Shown: in pieces, positions 25,431 to 33,331 of the stretch
Layout of the letters: each line of letters begins with the position of its first letter
How positions within the stretch are numbered: position 1 is the first letter of the stretch
NCBI GenBank assembly: GCA_020353055.1
Contig: CP070686.1
Location: 2,361,424 to 2,399,709 of the forward strand
DNA: 38,286 nucleotides
Origin: Caldifarciminota bacterium
Lineage (GTDB): Bacteria; Hydrothermota; Tepidihabitantia; SM23-42
Direction: 5' to 3'
The notes under the pieces: generated by a model
What the model was told of the DNA's origin: nothing
What the model saw: only the letters and a program-made list of their open reading frames with translations
Databases searched by the model: none
Translations under genes and position numbers: made by a program

Positions 25431-27340
25431 CGAGGTCTCTTGTCTTTTTTAAGAAAAACAACCGACAGCGGCGGCAAGGTCACTACCAATGAGTATTTTC
25501 TGCCGTGGCATGGTTCATTTTGAGCTTCTACACCGCCGAGGTTGCCCAATCCACTGCCGCCGTAGTCTTCTGCGTCGCTGTTCAATAGCTCACGCCAGAA
25601 ACCCGGCCCCGGACAGCCGATTCGATAGTCGTGCCTGGGAATCGGCGTGAAATTCCCAGCAACAAGAATGTTGTCTGCTTTGCACTTTGCCTTGCGGAGG
25701 AGTATTAGTACGCTCTCTTGCCAGTTGCCGCAATCCACCCACTCGAAACCCGTCTCCTCAAAGTCCCTTGTATGTAGTGCTGGTTCTTCTCGATACGCGC
25801 GGTTGAGTTCGCGAACCCAATTCTGAACGCCTTTGTGAGGCATATGTTTTGCAAGGTCCCAGTCAATCGTCCGCTCGTGATCCCACTCCCGCCACTGGGC
25901 AAATTCACTCCCCATGAATAGCAGTTTCTTACCCGGATGTGCATACATATATCCGAGCAGAAGGCGCAAATTGGCGAACTTTTGCCAATCATCACCGGGC
26001 ATCTTAGCCAGCAATGAACCTTTTCCGTGCGTCATTTCATCATGTGAGAGAGACAGAACGAAATTTTCATAGAAAGCGTACCATATGCTGAAAGTCAACT
26101 GTTCATGGTGATATTTTCTGTGTATCGGATCTCGATTGAAATATTCAAGCGTATCATGCATCCAACCCATGTTCCATTTCATGCCGAATCCAAGACCGCC
26201 GACATACACCGGACGCGAAACCATCGGCCATGCGGTGGATTCCTCGGCGACAGTTTGGACATCGGGGTATTCCCGGTATACAGTCTCATTGAGTTTTCGC
26301 AAGAACTCTATCGCTTCAAGATTCTCCCTGCCTCCGTAGCGGTTTGGGATCCAGTCGCCCTCTTTGCGTGAATAATCGAGATACAACATTGATGCCACTG
26401 CATCAACGCGAAGCCCGTCAACGTGATACTTGTCAAGCCAGAAGAGAGCACTACTGACGAGAAAATTCCTGACCTCGTTTCGCCCGTAGTTGAAAATACA
26501 GCTATCCCAATCAGGATGCAAACCTTTTCTCGGATCGGCATGTTCGTATAAATGAGTACCATCAAAATACGCTAATCCATATTCATCGTTGGGGAAATGT
26601 GACGGCACCCAGTCCAGTATTACGCCGACACCATTCAGATGGAGGTATTCGATCATGAACATCAAATCCTGAGGAGAACCATATCTGCTTGTCGGTGCAA
26701 AATATCCCAACACCTGATAGCCCCAGGACCCGTAAAAAGGATGCTCCATTACCGGCAGAATTTCGATGTGTGTAAAACCCATTTCCTTCACGTATGAGAC
26801 GATTTTCGGAGCTAGATCACGGTAGTTCATGAACCGGCCTTGTTCGCGTAACCATGAACCGAGATGCATTTCGTATATTGAAATTGGTTTGTCCAGAGAG
26901 TTTTTTTCACGCCTTTTTTTCATCCACTCACCATCATGCCATCGGTATTCCAAATCCCATACGATACTTGCTGTTCTTGGCGGTTGTTCCCAGTATGCAG
27001 CAAACGGATCTCCCTTGTCAATTTGATAATTGTAGTATTTCGACATAATATGGTATTTGTACAACGCCCCGTGCCCAACTCCTGGAACAAAGCCCTCCCA
27101 GATACCCGAACCATCCCAACGCACACCAAGAGGATTCGCTCCTGGTTGCCACTTGTTGAAATCTCCGATCACAGAAACCGAAGCAGCACTCGGTGCCCAA
27201 ACTGCGAAGTAAGTACCATCTTCCTTCCCTTTCTTCACGATGTGAGCACCAAGTTTCTCGTACATTCTAAAATGGTTTCCTTCCTTAAAAAGGTAAATAT
27301 CATGGTCGGTGATCGGGCTTTTGCTCTTCATGTCAATCAT
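25427..27340 (-). CDS. glgB: 1,4-alpha-glucan branching enzyme
   Basis: A GH13 branching enzyme of 637 residues from ATG 27340, which overlaps the upstream TGA as ATGA; an in-frame GTG at 27361 would give 644. The N-terminal CBM48 domain contains YFAVWAPSAASVSVIGDFN. The catalytic barrel has HFPNDEYGLAYFDG, the nucleophile Asp in DGLRVDAVASMLY, the acid Glu in VAEESTAW and the third carboxylate in LSLSHDEMTHGKGSL. The C-terminal beta domain ends near LPPLSVVFLKK. It forms alpha-1,6 branches in glycogen. The N-terminus is short (no second CBM48). Confidence 0.95.
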   Translation of the reverse strand: MIDMKSKSPITDHDIYLFKEGNHFRMYEKLGAHIVKKGKEDGTYFAVWAPSAASVSVIGDFNKWQPGANPLGVRWDGSGIWEGFVPGVGHGALYKYHIMSKYYNYQIDKGDPFAAYWEQPPRTASIVWDLEYRWHDGEWMKKRREKNSLDKPISIYEMHLGSWLREQGRFMNYRDLAPKIVSYVKEMGFTHIEILPVMEHPFYGSWGYQVLGYFAPTSRYGSPQDLMFMIEYLHLNGVGVILDWVPSHFPNDEYGLAYFDGTHLYEHADPRKGLHPDWDSCIFNYGRNEVRNFLVSSALFWLDKYHVDGLRVDAVASMLYLDYSRKEGDWIPNRYGGRENLEAIEFLRKLNETVYREYPDVQTVAEESTAWPMVSRPVYVGGLGFGMKWNMGWMHDTLEYFNRDPIHRKYHHEQLTFSIWYAFYENFVLSLSHDEMTHGKGSLLAKMPGDDWQKFANLRLLLGYMYAHPGKKLLFMGSEFAQWREWDHERTIDWDLAKHMPHKGVQNWVRELNRAYREEPALHTRDFEETGFEWVDCGNWQESVLILLRKAKCKADNILVAGNFTPIPRHDYRIGCPGPGFWRELLNSDAEDYGGSGLGNLGGVEAQNEPCHGRKYSLVVTLPPLSVVFLKKDKRPR

Positions 27341-28083
27341 CCGGTTGCCATCAATTGACACTTCTGTTCAGGGCTGAACCTTTCAATAGCATATCTCAGT
27401 GCCCTTCTGGGCATTTCGCGTTTGTGTCGCTTTACGAAATCAAATACCTGTGAAGGAAACACTAAACTCGCATCCTTCAACATCCAACCGTAGCCGTTCT
27501 GGACCAAATAATCTCTATCGAGCAAGAGTGCATCGGCTATCTTGAATGCAAACTCCAAATGCTCACCCTCACGCAGTGAATATATCAAAATAACAGCGGC
27601 ACCGCGTCTCTGCCATCTATTCTTCGACGATGTCCAGGCACAAACATCGGGCAGGAATTCAGGATATTTATGGATGAATGATCCAAATGCATGTCGGCAA
27701 AGATCATCGCATGCACCCCAATTCGAAACATATTTTTCAAGCCAGGCCTCGAAAATTTGAAAATCCTCGGGAGCATATTGCCTGTGTAGACGGTACGCCC
27801 ATGCAAAAGCAATTGTTTTTTCTTCACTGTATTCTGACCGCAATAGATCTTCGCATAAAGAGAATATTATTTTCTTCTTTTCCTTATTTATCTTACGGAA
27901 GAAATTGGCAGCAATTTTGCGCACGTTAGCAGACCTGACCCCGTACAGGACAATACCTTCCCTGAAGTACGCTTCTGCTCCTTTGCGGTACCGGTCATCA
28001 ATATGTCTTTTGAGCTCACGCACTATTCCTGTGCGTATGCTTTTTGCCTGATATTTTTTGCTGACAGATTTCTTCCTTTTCAT
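27337..28083 (-). CDS. AlkD-like DNA alkylation repair protein (HEAT-like repeats)
   Basis: A 248-residue alpha-helical protein matching the DNA alkylation repair (AlkD/AlkC) family. It has the early YGVRSANVRKIA motif, the WGACDDLC segment matching the Trp-Asp pair used for base excision in AlkD, and the later NGYGWMLKDAS block. AlkD removes positively charged alkylated bases such as 3-methyladenine without base flipping. The ATG at 28083 is only seven bases from a consensus -10 element, so the mRNA is probably leaderless. It is the first gene of a three-gene operon with glgB and malQ, an unusual companion. Whether this copy is catalytic cannot be told by eye. Confidence 0.8.
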   Translation of the reverse strand: MKRKKSVSKKYQAKSIRTGIVRELKRHIDDRYRKGAEAYFREGIVLYGVRSANVRKIAANFFRKINKEKKKIIFSLCEDLLRSEYSEEKTIAFAWAYRLHRQYAPEDFQIFEAWLEKYVSNWGACDDLCRHAFGSFIHKYPEFLPDVCAWTSSKNRWQRRGAAVILIYSLREGEHLEFAFKIADALLLDRDYLVQNGYGWMLKDASLVFPSQVFDFVKRHKREMPRRALRYAIERFSPEQKCQLMATG

Positions 28084-28090
28084 ATGCTAC

Positions 28091-28118
28091 ATTATACAGA
28101 TAACTCGAACAAACTCAA
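28091..28118 (-). promoter_or_regulatory. Sigma70-type promoter for alkD-glgB-malQ (leaderless)
   Basis: On the minus strand: TTGAGT (28118-28113), a 16-base spacer, TATAAT (28096-28091). Exactly seven bases separate the -10 from ATG 28083, the same geometry as the NHL operon promoter at 13689-13716. The expected transcript therefore starts at the initiation codon. The -35 contains the TGA stop of a gene remnant. Confidence 0.75.
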
Positions 28119-28269
28119 TGAGCTTCTCTACAGGATATCCGCTTGCCGATTTCGATGATCAGCCGCACGTTATTCTTCTCATACATCTTGAAATCAAAAC
28201 CACCAAGTTCAAATGTTCATCCATATCACGGACGGCGACAGCATCAAACCAACCCTGTATGCAGAACGA
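28115..28269 (-). pseudogene. Probable 3' remnant of a frameshifted gene
   Basis: Between mscL and the alkD promoter the minus strand encodes protein-like text in two adjoining frames and no start codon at the 5' end. The first frame reads GWFDAVAVRDMDEH (about 28250-28213). A shift near 28210 moves into a second frame, FELGGFDFKMYEKNN then VRLIIEIGKRISCREAH, ending at TGA 28117-28115. The two join naturally if one base was lost. I do not recognise the family. It might instead be chance coding-like sequence, but the composition of the joined text is convincing. It begins right after the mscL stop, in the same frame. Confidence 0.4.
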
Positions 28270-28725
28270 TTAATTACCTTTCAATTCAGACGTGCAGAAC
28301 GGACACCTCGTTGCTTTGATCGGAATCGTGGACTGACAGAACGGACAAGCTTTTGTCGTCGGTTCGGCGGCAGGTTCCTCCTTCTCCCTCTTCATTTTGT
28401 TGATGCTTCGGATCACGAGAAAGACAGCAAAAGCAACAATGATGAAACTGATAATCGTATTGATGAAAGTTCCGTAGTTTATCGAAACCGCACCCGCGGC
28501 CTGGGCATCGGCAAGCGAAGCATAAGGGCCCACAGTCGTACCCTGTTTTAGCACCACAAAGAGATTGGAGAAATCAACATTGCCCAAAAGCAATCCGATC
28601 GGCGGCATGATAACGTCTGAAACCAATGATTTCACGATCGTGCCAAATGCCGCACCAATGATGATACCCACTGCCATGTCGACCACATTTCCACGCATGG
28701 CAAATTCCTTGAATTCCTTCAACAT
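28270..28725 (-). CDS. mscL: Large-conductance mechanosensitive channel with zinc-ribbon tail
   Basis: A 151-residue MscL. The N-terminal amphipathic helix and first span, [24 protein letters not shown], form the pore-lining helix. Next come [10 protein letters not shown], a periplasmic loop, and the second span [16 protein letters not shown]. MscL is a tension-gated emergency valve of the inner membrane. In place of a plain helical bundle the cytoplasmic tail ends with two CPFC pairs (ACPFCQST and RCPFCTSEL), a likely zinc ribbon. That tail is known in a subset of MscL proteins. It lies 12 bases after the HAD gene, with AGGTG ahead of the ATG, so it is co-transcribed. Confidence 0.93.
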   Translation of the reverse strand: MLKEFKEFAMRGNVVDMAVGIIIGAAFGTIVKSLVSDVIMPPIGLLLGNVDFSNLFVVLKQGTTVGPYASLADAQAAGAVSINYGTFINTIISFIIVAFAVFLVIRSINKMKREKEEPAAEPTTKACPFCQSTIPIKATRCPFCTSELKGN

Positions 28726-28737
28726 AAGACACCTCCC

Positions 28738-29430
28738 TCAATTGTTTAATGACAAAAGTTCTTTTAATCCGTCAATTTCAAAATCGGCATATTCACGTGC
28801 TTTGGCTATACGCTCTGGCCAGAAATGCTTGATGACATGAATCGTCATGACCGTCGTCATGCCGATTTCCTTCGCACCTTTCAGTTCATTACTACCTCCA
28901 TCGCCGACATACAACGTCTCTCCCGGCAATACACCTAGTTCATCAAGGCATTTCATGTAGATTTCTTTTTCGGGTTTTACAAAACCGACGTCGCAGGAAA
29001 AAACAACGCTGTCGAAAAACCTGCTTAAGGGCGAATCACGCCAACCGAGGATTTCGTTTACATCCGCGTTACTTATCAGCCCAAGCAATTTTTCTCTCCG
29101 TTTCAGCCTGCCAAGAGTTTCCAGAGTCGTATCCTCGACGTTGACCAACGCGTGCTTGAACCGGTTAATACGGTTTGTAACTGCTGCTTTGATCGTTTCG
29201 GTTGTGATGCCTGGATCAATTGCATGCGCCATCTTCTCGATTATTTCATAAGGCTCGGTCATCTTACCACGCAACCGTTCATCAGAGTAGACAAGCAGTT
29301 GCTTATTCCAGTCTTCCCGCGAGACCCCGAGAAGTTCACTGGTGCCCTTACCCGGCAATCGCATGATATCGGCCGACGTCAATGTGTGAAAGAGATCAAA
29401 GATAATAGCACGGTACTCATCAAGGCTCAT
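28738..29430 (-). CDS. HAD-superfamily hydrolase
   Basis: A HAD phosphatase of 230 residues from ATG 29430, where the protein begins MSLDEYRAIIFDLFHTLT. The frame is open to 29508, but that part would overlap the upstream gene. The motifs are motif I DLFHT (first Asp nucleophile, though the second Asp of the usual DxDxT is Phe-His), motif II SNAD, motif III Lys in VKPEKEIY and motif IV GDGGSNELKGAK. The helical cap lies between motifs I and II (C1 type). The replacement of the second Asp suggests a dehalogenase or phosphonatase-like subgroup, or altered activity. The substrate is not predictable. Confidence 0.85.
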   Translation of the reverse strand: MSLDEYRAIIFDLFHTLTSADIMRLPGKGTSELLGVSREDWNKQLLVYSDERLRGKMTEPYEIIEKMAHAIDPGITTETIKAAVTNRINRFKHALVNVEDTTLETLGRLKRREKLLGLISNADVNEILGWRDSPLSRFFDSVVFSCDVGFVKPEKEIYMKCLDELGVLPGETLYVGDGGSNELKGAKEIGMTTVMTIHVIKHFWPERIAKAREYADFEIDGLKELLSLNN

Positions 29431-29455
29431 ATGTTGTCGTGGCGTCGTGTAAGCA

Positions 29456-30526
29456 TCATGTTTTTTCGTACAAACCGCGGTTTTCCATACGCTTCCTTTC
29501 CCAAGCACTGAAATCGTCAGGAGGATCTATCAGTTCTGTATCGGATTTGCGGACGAGTTTCGCCGCTTGAGCAGTACAACCTGTTACACACAGACCACAG
29601 CCAATACACCTTTCCAACTGAACGACCACCGCGTCGTCTTTCTCGATGATTGCCTTCACCTGGCAGCGCTCAACACAGACACCACATGAATTACAGATAT
29701 CCGGTTCGATCACCGCGTAGTAATTGGCACACGCAACAGATTCTTCAATGCCCCAATCCGTAATGCCTCTCAGAATTGCACAACAACAACCACAGCAGTT
29801 GCATACGTAATATACGTCCTTGATCACATTACTAACAGTGTGGACAAGGCCCAACTTCTCCGTTTCGTCCAGTAAGGAGAGGGCCTGTTCTTTAGTAATA
29901 TCGTTCGGCCGCTTCGGACGTTCGACAGGTGAAAACGTCATGCAATTCTTCACGGGAAAATCACACCTGCGGCTGTGCAGCACTTCCTGTTCAACACGGC
30001 ATATACAATCCCGCACGCGGAAGGATTTTGATTTTTCAAGCATCGACTTGATGTCATCGTACGGAAGTATCCATTCAGACTTGACCGCACTCTGGGCGGG
30101 AACGACTCTGTGCAAGGCGGGCTGCGGTTTCATAATGCCTGCAGCACCGCCATCTTCCATATATTCCTCGAACAGATGAGCGAATTCGTGGTCCATATTC
30201 TCTAACTGAGCCTCGTAGATGCCTACCACGAACGGCGCCAAGCGAAAGACTAGCTTCGCGTCCTTTCTTGACATCCACAAGAGTCCCCGCTTCGACATTT
30301 CAATGAGACGTGTTTTCAGTTCATCCTCTGCCGCACCGAACCTTCCGGCGATTTCGGCAATCGTTTCATATAGCGCGGTAAGCCCGCTTGCGAGATGGGC
30401 TTCTTCCTCGGAAAAGATCTTCTTAAGAATGAGGATCTCCACTTTTGACGGTGTCCTGGGAAAACCGTTGGGCAGACCATCGAGGGCAGCGGCGAGCCTT
30501 TCAAAGATACCTTCGTCTTTTGCCAT
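29456..30526 (-). CDS. 4Fe-4S ferredoxin-type protein with extra Cys cluster and N-terminal helical domain
   Basis: A 356-residue soluble protein. The N-terminal part (about 1-100) is helical and looks like a winged-helix or homeodomain-like region (EIAGRFGAAEDELKTRLIEMSKRGLLW). The middle (174-195) has Cys174, 176, 188 and 195. Next is the Cys-rich loop VCNCCGCCC (Cys242, 244, 245, 247-249). The C-terminus holds two standard 4Fe-4S motifs (278/281/284/288 and 307/310/313/317). Such proteins occur in anaerobes as electron carriers or as sensors. Function is not assigned. It follows the small secreted gene at 16 bases. Confidence 0.75.
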   Translation of the reverse strand: MAKDEGIFERLAAALDGLPNGFPRTPSKVEILILKKIFSEEEAHLASGLTALYETIAEIAGRFGAAEDELKTRLIEMSKRGLLWMSRKDAKLVFRLAPFVVGIYEAQLENMDHEFAHLFEEYMEDGGAAGIMKPQPALHRVVPAQSAVKSEWILPYDDIKSMLEKSKSFRVRDCICRVEQEVLHSRRCDFPVKNCMTFSPVERPKRPNDITKEQALSLLDETEKLGLVHTVSNVIKDVYYVCNCCGCCCAILRGITDWGIEESVACANYYAVIEPDICNSCGVCVERCQVKAIIEKDDAVVVQLERCIGCGLCVTGCTAQAAKLVRKSDTELIDPPDDFSAWERKRMENRGLYEKT

Positions 30527-30542
30527 AATAGCTCAGCCTAAC

Positions 30543-30995
30543 TTAGTCAATTTCGTGGTATATCAGCATACCATAATGAGCAGCGCTGAAATCCTCGTCC
30601 CATTTATATACAGTTAACTCAACCATATACTTATTGGTTTCATAGGGTTCAACCGTGACGACCGGATGATTATCCGACTCATCATCAGATACAACTTCGA
30701 TCCACTCGCCTTCAACGTCCATATAGACTGTAATATCCAGGTCCTTTATACGCCAGTCTCCGAAAGCTGCTATACCGTAGGTCCATCCCTCATGCAGCGT
30801 CCTGCTGAATGTTGCTCCGTTGTTGGTAATTATATCCGCCTGCACATGGACGATTTCCTGACTCAGACTATCCTCAAGGAAATAAACATATTCGGTCATA
30901 TCATCCATAATACCCTTCATCGTGGTGTACATATCTGCATGCATTAGTGAAGGAACACCGAAGAACACAAGAGACAAAAATAGTAGCTTACGCAT
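30543..30995 (-). CDS. Small secreted protein of unknown function
   Basis: A 150-residue protein beginning MRKLLFLSLVFFGVPSLMHA, a clear signal peptide with cleavage expected near residue 20. The mature part is acidic, rich in Asp, Glu, Tyr and Trp, without Cys, and contains beta-rich stretches (DLDITVYMDVEGEWIEVV, YMVELTVYKWDED). I recognise no family. It has its own consensus promoter and strong ribosome binding site (AAAGGAGG), so it can be expressed apart from the genes around it. The location is probably the periplasm or outside. Confidence 0.75.
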   Translation of the reverse strand: MRKLLFLSLVFFGVPSLMHADMYTTMKGIMDDMTEYVYFLEDSLSQEIVHVQADIITNNGATFSRTLHEGWTYGIAAFGDWRIKDLDITVYMDVEGEWIEVVSDDESDNHPVVTVEPYETNKYMVELTVYKWDEDFSAAHYGMLIYHEID

Positions 30996-31012
30996 TTTAC
31001 CTCCTTTCGTCG

Positions 31013-31040
31013 ATTATAACAATAATGAAATCATGGTCAA
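31013..31040 (-). promoter_or_regulatory. Sigma70-type promoter for the small secreted gene
   Basis: On the minus strand: TTGACC (31040-31035), a 16-base spacer, TATAAT (31018-31013). The predicted transcript start lies next to the ribosome binding site (31007-31001), giving a leader of only about 11 bases. The promoter sits in the gap after the YhiN-type gene, so the Fe-S, HAD and mscL genes below may also be read from it. Confidence 0.78.
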
Positions 31041-31068
31041 TAGTCGCAACACTTCCAAGGTCATTACA

Positions 31069-32337
31069 CTATTCTTTGCTGTTACTTTTTACTTCTTTAC
31101 ACATGCTACATGCACTTTCACCGGCAAGATATCCTGTCGAAAAAGCAGCCTGAAGGTTATACCCACCAGTATCTCCTGCGATGTCAATCACCTCACCGCA
31201 GAAGAATAACCCTTGAACTAATTTTGACTGCATAGTATAAGGGTCGATTTCCTCCAGCGCAACTCCGCCGTCGGTAACAATAGCCTCAGCAATCGGTCGC
31301 GGCCCCCTAACGGTAAGTCTGAAATCAATGAGATGCTGAAGCAATCTCTCGCGTTCCTCGCGGGTTAATTCACAAGCATGTTTCTCGACTGGTATACGCG
31401 CCCGCGTAAGGAAAACGTCGATCGCCGCAATGGGAAGTAGATGCTTGAGAACATTCCTGCATTTCATCTTGCCATACTGGTCAAACTCGCGCAGCAGTCT
31501 TTTTTCCAATTGTGTCTTAGTAAGTGCAGGTTTAAAGTTGATCGATAAGATGACCTTGTGCTTGTAGTGTTCTTGCACGATTGAACGACTCATCGACAAT
31601 ATTACCGGACCCGAAACGCCAAAGTGTGTAAACAACATCTCGCCAAAAAGACAGGCAAACTTCTTGCCACTGGCATAAGCGCTCACCTCAACGTTTTTGA
31701 GGCTTAGACCCTGCATTTCACGTGCAAAATCCTCCTCAATTTCAATAGGGACAAGACTCGGTTCGGGTTTTCTCACCCGATGTCCCAGATCCATTGCAAA
31801 TCTATAACCGGCGCCAGTCGAACCGGTTAGAGGGTAGGATAGACCACCGGTTGCCACTAGTACTGACCGACAATGTATTTCAATACCATCCCCCTGCACG
31901 CCGACAACTCGATCGCCCTTTACGACTATCGCATCGACATCGAATTCTGTCCTAACGTCCACACCCATGTTTTGTAGATATCTGGACAGGCACTCTACTA
32001 TGTCTGCTGCTTTATTAGAACTCGGAAAAACCCGCTTTCCTCTCTCCACGACAGTCGCTACACCTCGCGTTTCGAAGAAATGAATCAAATCACGGTTGAA
32101 GAACCGCGCAAAGCAATTACGCATAAATTTTCCGTTCTCACCATAGTGTTCTACGAAAGATTCCACCTCTCCCATATTAGTAAGGTTGCAGCGTCCTTGA
32201 CCGGTTATCGCAAGCTTTGAACCGAGTCGCTCCATCTTTTCAAAGAGCATCACAGTACACCCGGTTTCGGCTGCTCTTCCCGCAGCCATCATACCGGCAG
32301 GTCCACCGCCGATCACGATTACTTGTGTACCGCTCAC
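31069..32337 (-). CDS. FAD-dependent flavoprotein of the HI0933/YhiN family
   Basis: A 422-residue FAD protein. The N-terminal dinucleotide fold VIVIGGGPAGMMAAGRA is followed by the family signature LGSKLAITGQGRCNLTN near residue 40. The middle domain has VLVATGGLSYPLTGSTGAGY. The C-terminal FAD block is LFFCGEVIDIAGDTGGYNLQAAFSTGYLAG. Its members are annotated as NAD(P)/FAD-dependent or aminoacetone-oxidase-like enzymes, with no settled function. It starts with GTG 32337, overlapping the maf stop by four bases, so the two are translated together. Confidence 0.88.
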   Translation of the reverse strand: MSGTQVIVIGGGPAGMMAAGRAAETGCTVMLFEKMERLGSKLAITGQGRCNLTNMGEVESFVEHYGENGKFMRNCFARFFNRDLIHFFETRGVATVVERGKRVFPSSNKAADIVECLSRYLQNMGVDVRTEFDVDAIVVKGDRVVGVQGDGIEIHCRSVLVATGGLSYPLTGSTGAGYRFAMDLGHRVRKPEPSLVPIEIEEDFAREMQGLSLKNVEVSAYASGKKFACLFGEMLFTHFGVSGPVILSMSRSIVQEHYKHKVILSINFKPALTKTQLEKRLLREFDQYGKMKCRNVLKHLLPIAAIDVFLTRARIPVEKHACELTREERERLLQHLIDFRLTVRGPRPIAEAIVTDGGVALEEIDPYTMQSKLVQGLFFCGEVIDIAGDTGGYNLQAAFSTGYLAGESACSMCKEVKSNSKE

Positions 32338-32930
32338 AGTACCACGTCTTTCAGGACTTTCTCTAATTCTTTGATTGGTAATCCAATGATATTTGAACGA
32401 CTTCCTTCGTATCTTTCAACCAGAAACCTCCCCCTCCCCTGTATTGCGTAGGCACCGGCCTTGTCCATTGGTTCGCCAGTCGCCACATAACTTTTTATCA
32501 TCTCTTCAACGACTCTACGCATCCAAACCTTGCTTCTTACGGCAAAGGTAGTGAAATGCGTGCGAGAAGGTACAAAAACGGCAACGCCGGTAACAACTTC
32601 ATGGCAATTGCCACTCAATTTCCTCAGTATTTGTACTGCGTGCGCGGCATCCTCGGGTTGTCCAATAATATTACTTTCGAACGATATCACGGTATCCGCG
32701 CCTATGACGGCAGCGATCTCGTCGACTTCACCCTCATATTTTTTCCAAACCGCTTGCGCCTTGTTCTTGGCGATCCTTGTGCAGTAATTCTCCGCATCTT
32801 CATTCGGTTCCACTATCTCCTCGATATTACTTTCCATTACTACGATCCTGTCTTCAGGCACAATGGTGGCGAGAAGCCGCAACCTGCGAGGCGATCTTGA
32901 GGCGAGGATTATTTTTTTGGCATTATCCAT
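32334..32930 (-). CDS. maf: Maf-family nucleoside triphosphate pyrophosphatase
   Basis: A 198-residue Maf protein. It begins MDNAKKIILASRSPRRLRLL, the phosphate-binding signature, and has the catalytic VIGADTVISFE block and later GAYAIQGRGRFLVE. Maf proteins hydrolyse non-canonical or damaged nucleoside triphosphates to monophosphates, releasing pyrophosphate. ATG 32930 is preferred. A GTG at 32954 would place the start on a TATAAT-like element (GTG-TATAAT), which is more likely a -10 box, though I see no good -35. It leads a pair with the YhiN-type gene. Confidence 0.9.
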   Translation of the reverse strand: MDNAKKIILASRSPRRLRLLATIVPEDRIVVMESNIEEIVEPNEDAENYCTRIAKNKAQAVWKKYEGEVDEIAAVIGADTVISFESNIIGQPEDAAHAVQILRKLSGNCHEVVTGVAVFVPSRTHFTTFAVRSKVWMRRVVEEMIKSYVATGEPMDKAGAYAIQGRGRFLVERYEGSRSNIIGLPIKELEKVLKDVVL

Positions 32931-32976
32931 ACGTAAAGTGAGTATATTATACACAACAAAGATAGATTTACCAGAC

Positions 32977-32996
32977 CATAGACCGAAATGTCTATG
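32977..32996. repeat. Inverted repeat in the maf / small-membrane-protein gap
   Basis: A perfect 7-bp inverted repeat, CATAGAC (32977-32983) and GTCTATG (32990-32996), with a six-base centre. It lies between the divergent maf gene and the small membrane gene, about 35 bases upstream of the TATAAT-like element (32945-32950) in front of maf. It may be a regulator site or chance. Nothing else is seen in 32997-33067. Confidence 0.3.
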
Positions 32997-33067
32997 AATC
33001 CTGCCGCTCTGCCTCTTTCATTGATGCCATTACTATACTACAGCGAGTTGCAACCAATAGAGGACTG

Positions 33068-33095
33068 TTGACATTTTCTGAAAAGGGAATAGAAT
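33068..33095 (+). promoter_or_regulatory. Sigma70-type promoter for the small membrane protein
   Basis: TTGACA (33068-33073), a 16-base spacer, TAGAAT (33090-33095). The predicted transcript start near 33102 coincides with the ribosome binding site AAAGGAGAA (33102-33110), so the leader is only about 14 bases. Confidence 0.7.
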
Positions 33096-33115
33096 TCTCT
33101 TAAAGGAGAAACTGC

Positions 33116-33304
33116 GTGATAAAGATTTTGCTCTGGTCAATACTCTTCGTTCTCTGCTGGCCTTTGGCCATTCTTATTCTGCTGCTCTACCCTGTTATCT
33201 GGCTTATCCTGCTCCCGTTCAGGCTTTTCGGTATAGCAGTGAATGGTGTATTGTCGGTCTTCAGAGCAATAATCATGTTACCTGCCAGGATACTCGGCGG
33301 CTAA
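33116..33304 (+). CDS. Small hydrophobic membrane protein, 62 residues
   Basis: A very hydrophobic 62-residue protein starting at GTG 33116 with AAAGGAGAA five bases upstream and its own promoter. The first 38 residues form one long or two short membrane helices (LLWSILFVLCWPLAILILLLYPVIWLILLPF), rich in Pro and Trp. The C-terminal part has a short amphipathic helix with two Arg (VFRAIIMLPARILGG). I know no family function for it. The independent promoter and good start signal make it likely a true gene. It is the only plus-strand gene in the right third of the window. Confidence 0.7.
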   Translation: MIKILLWSILFVLCWPLAILILLLYPVIWLILLPFRLFGIAVNGVLSVFRAIIMLPARILGG

Positions 33305-33331
33305 CTACAAATAACTATTAGCAATACAAAA

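Noticed and set aside
32945-32972. Promoter for maf based on TATAAT at 32945-32950
   Set aside because: The -10 is perfect, but no acceptable -35 exists at 15-18 bases. It is kept only as a remark that argues against the GTG start at 32954.
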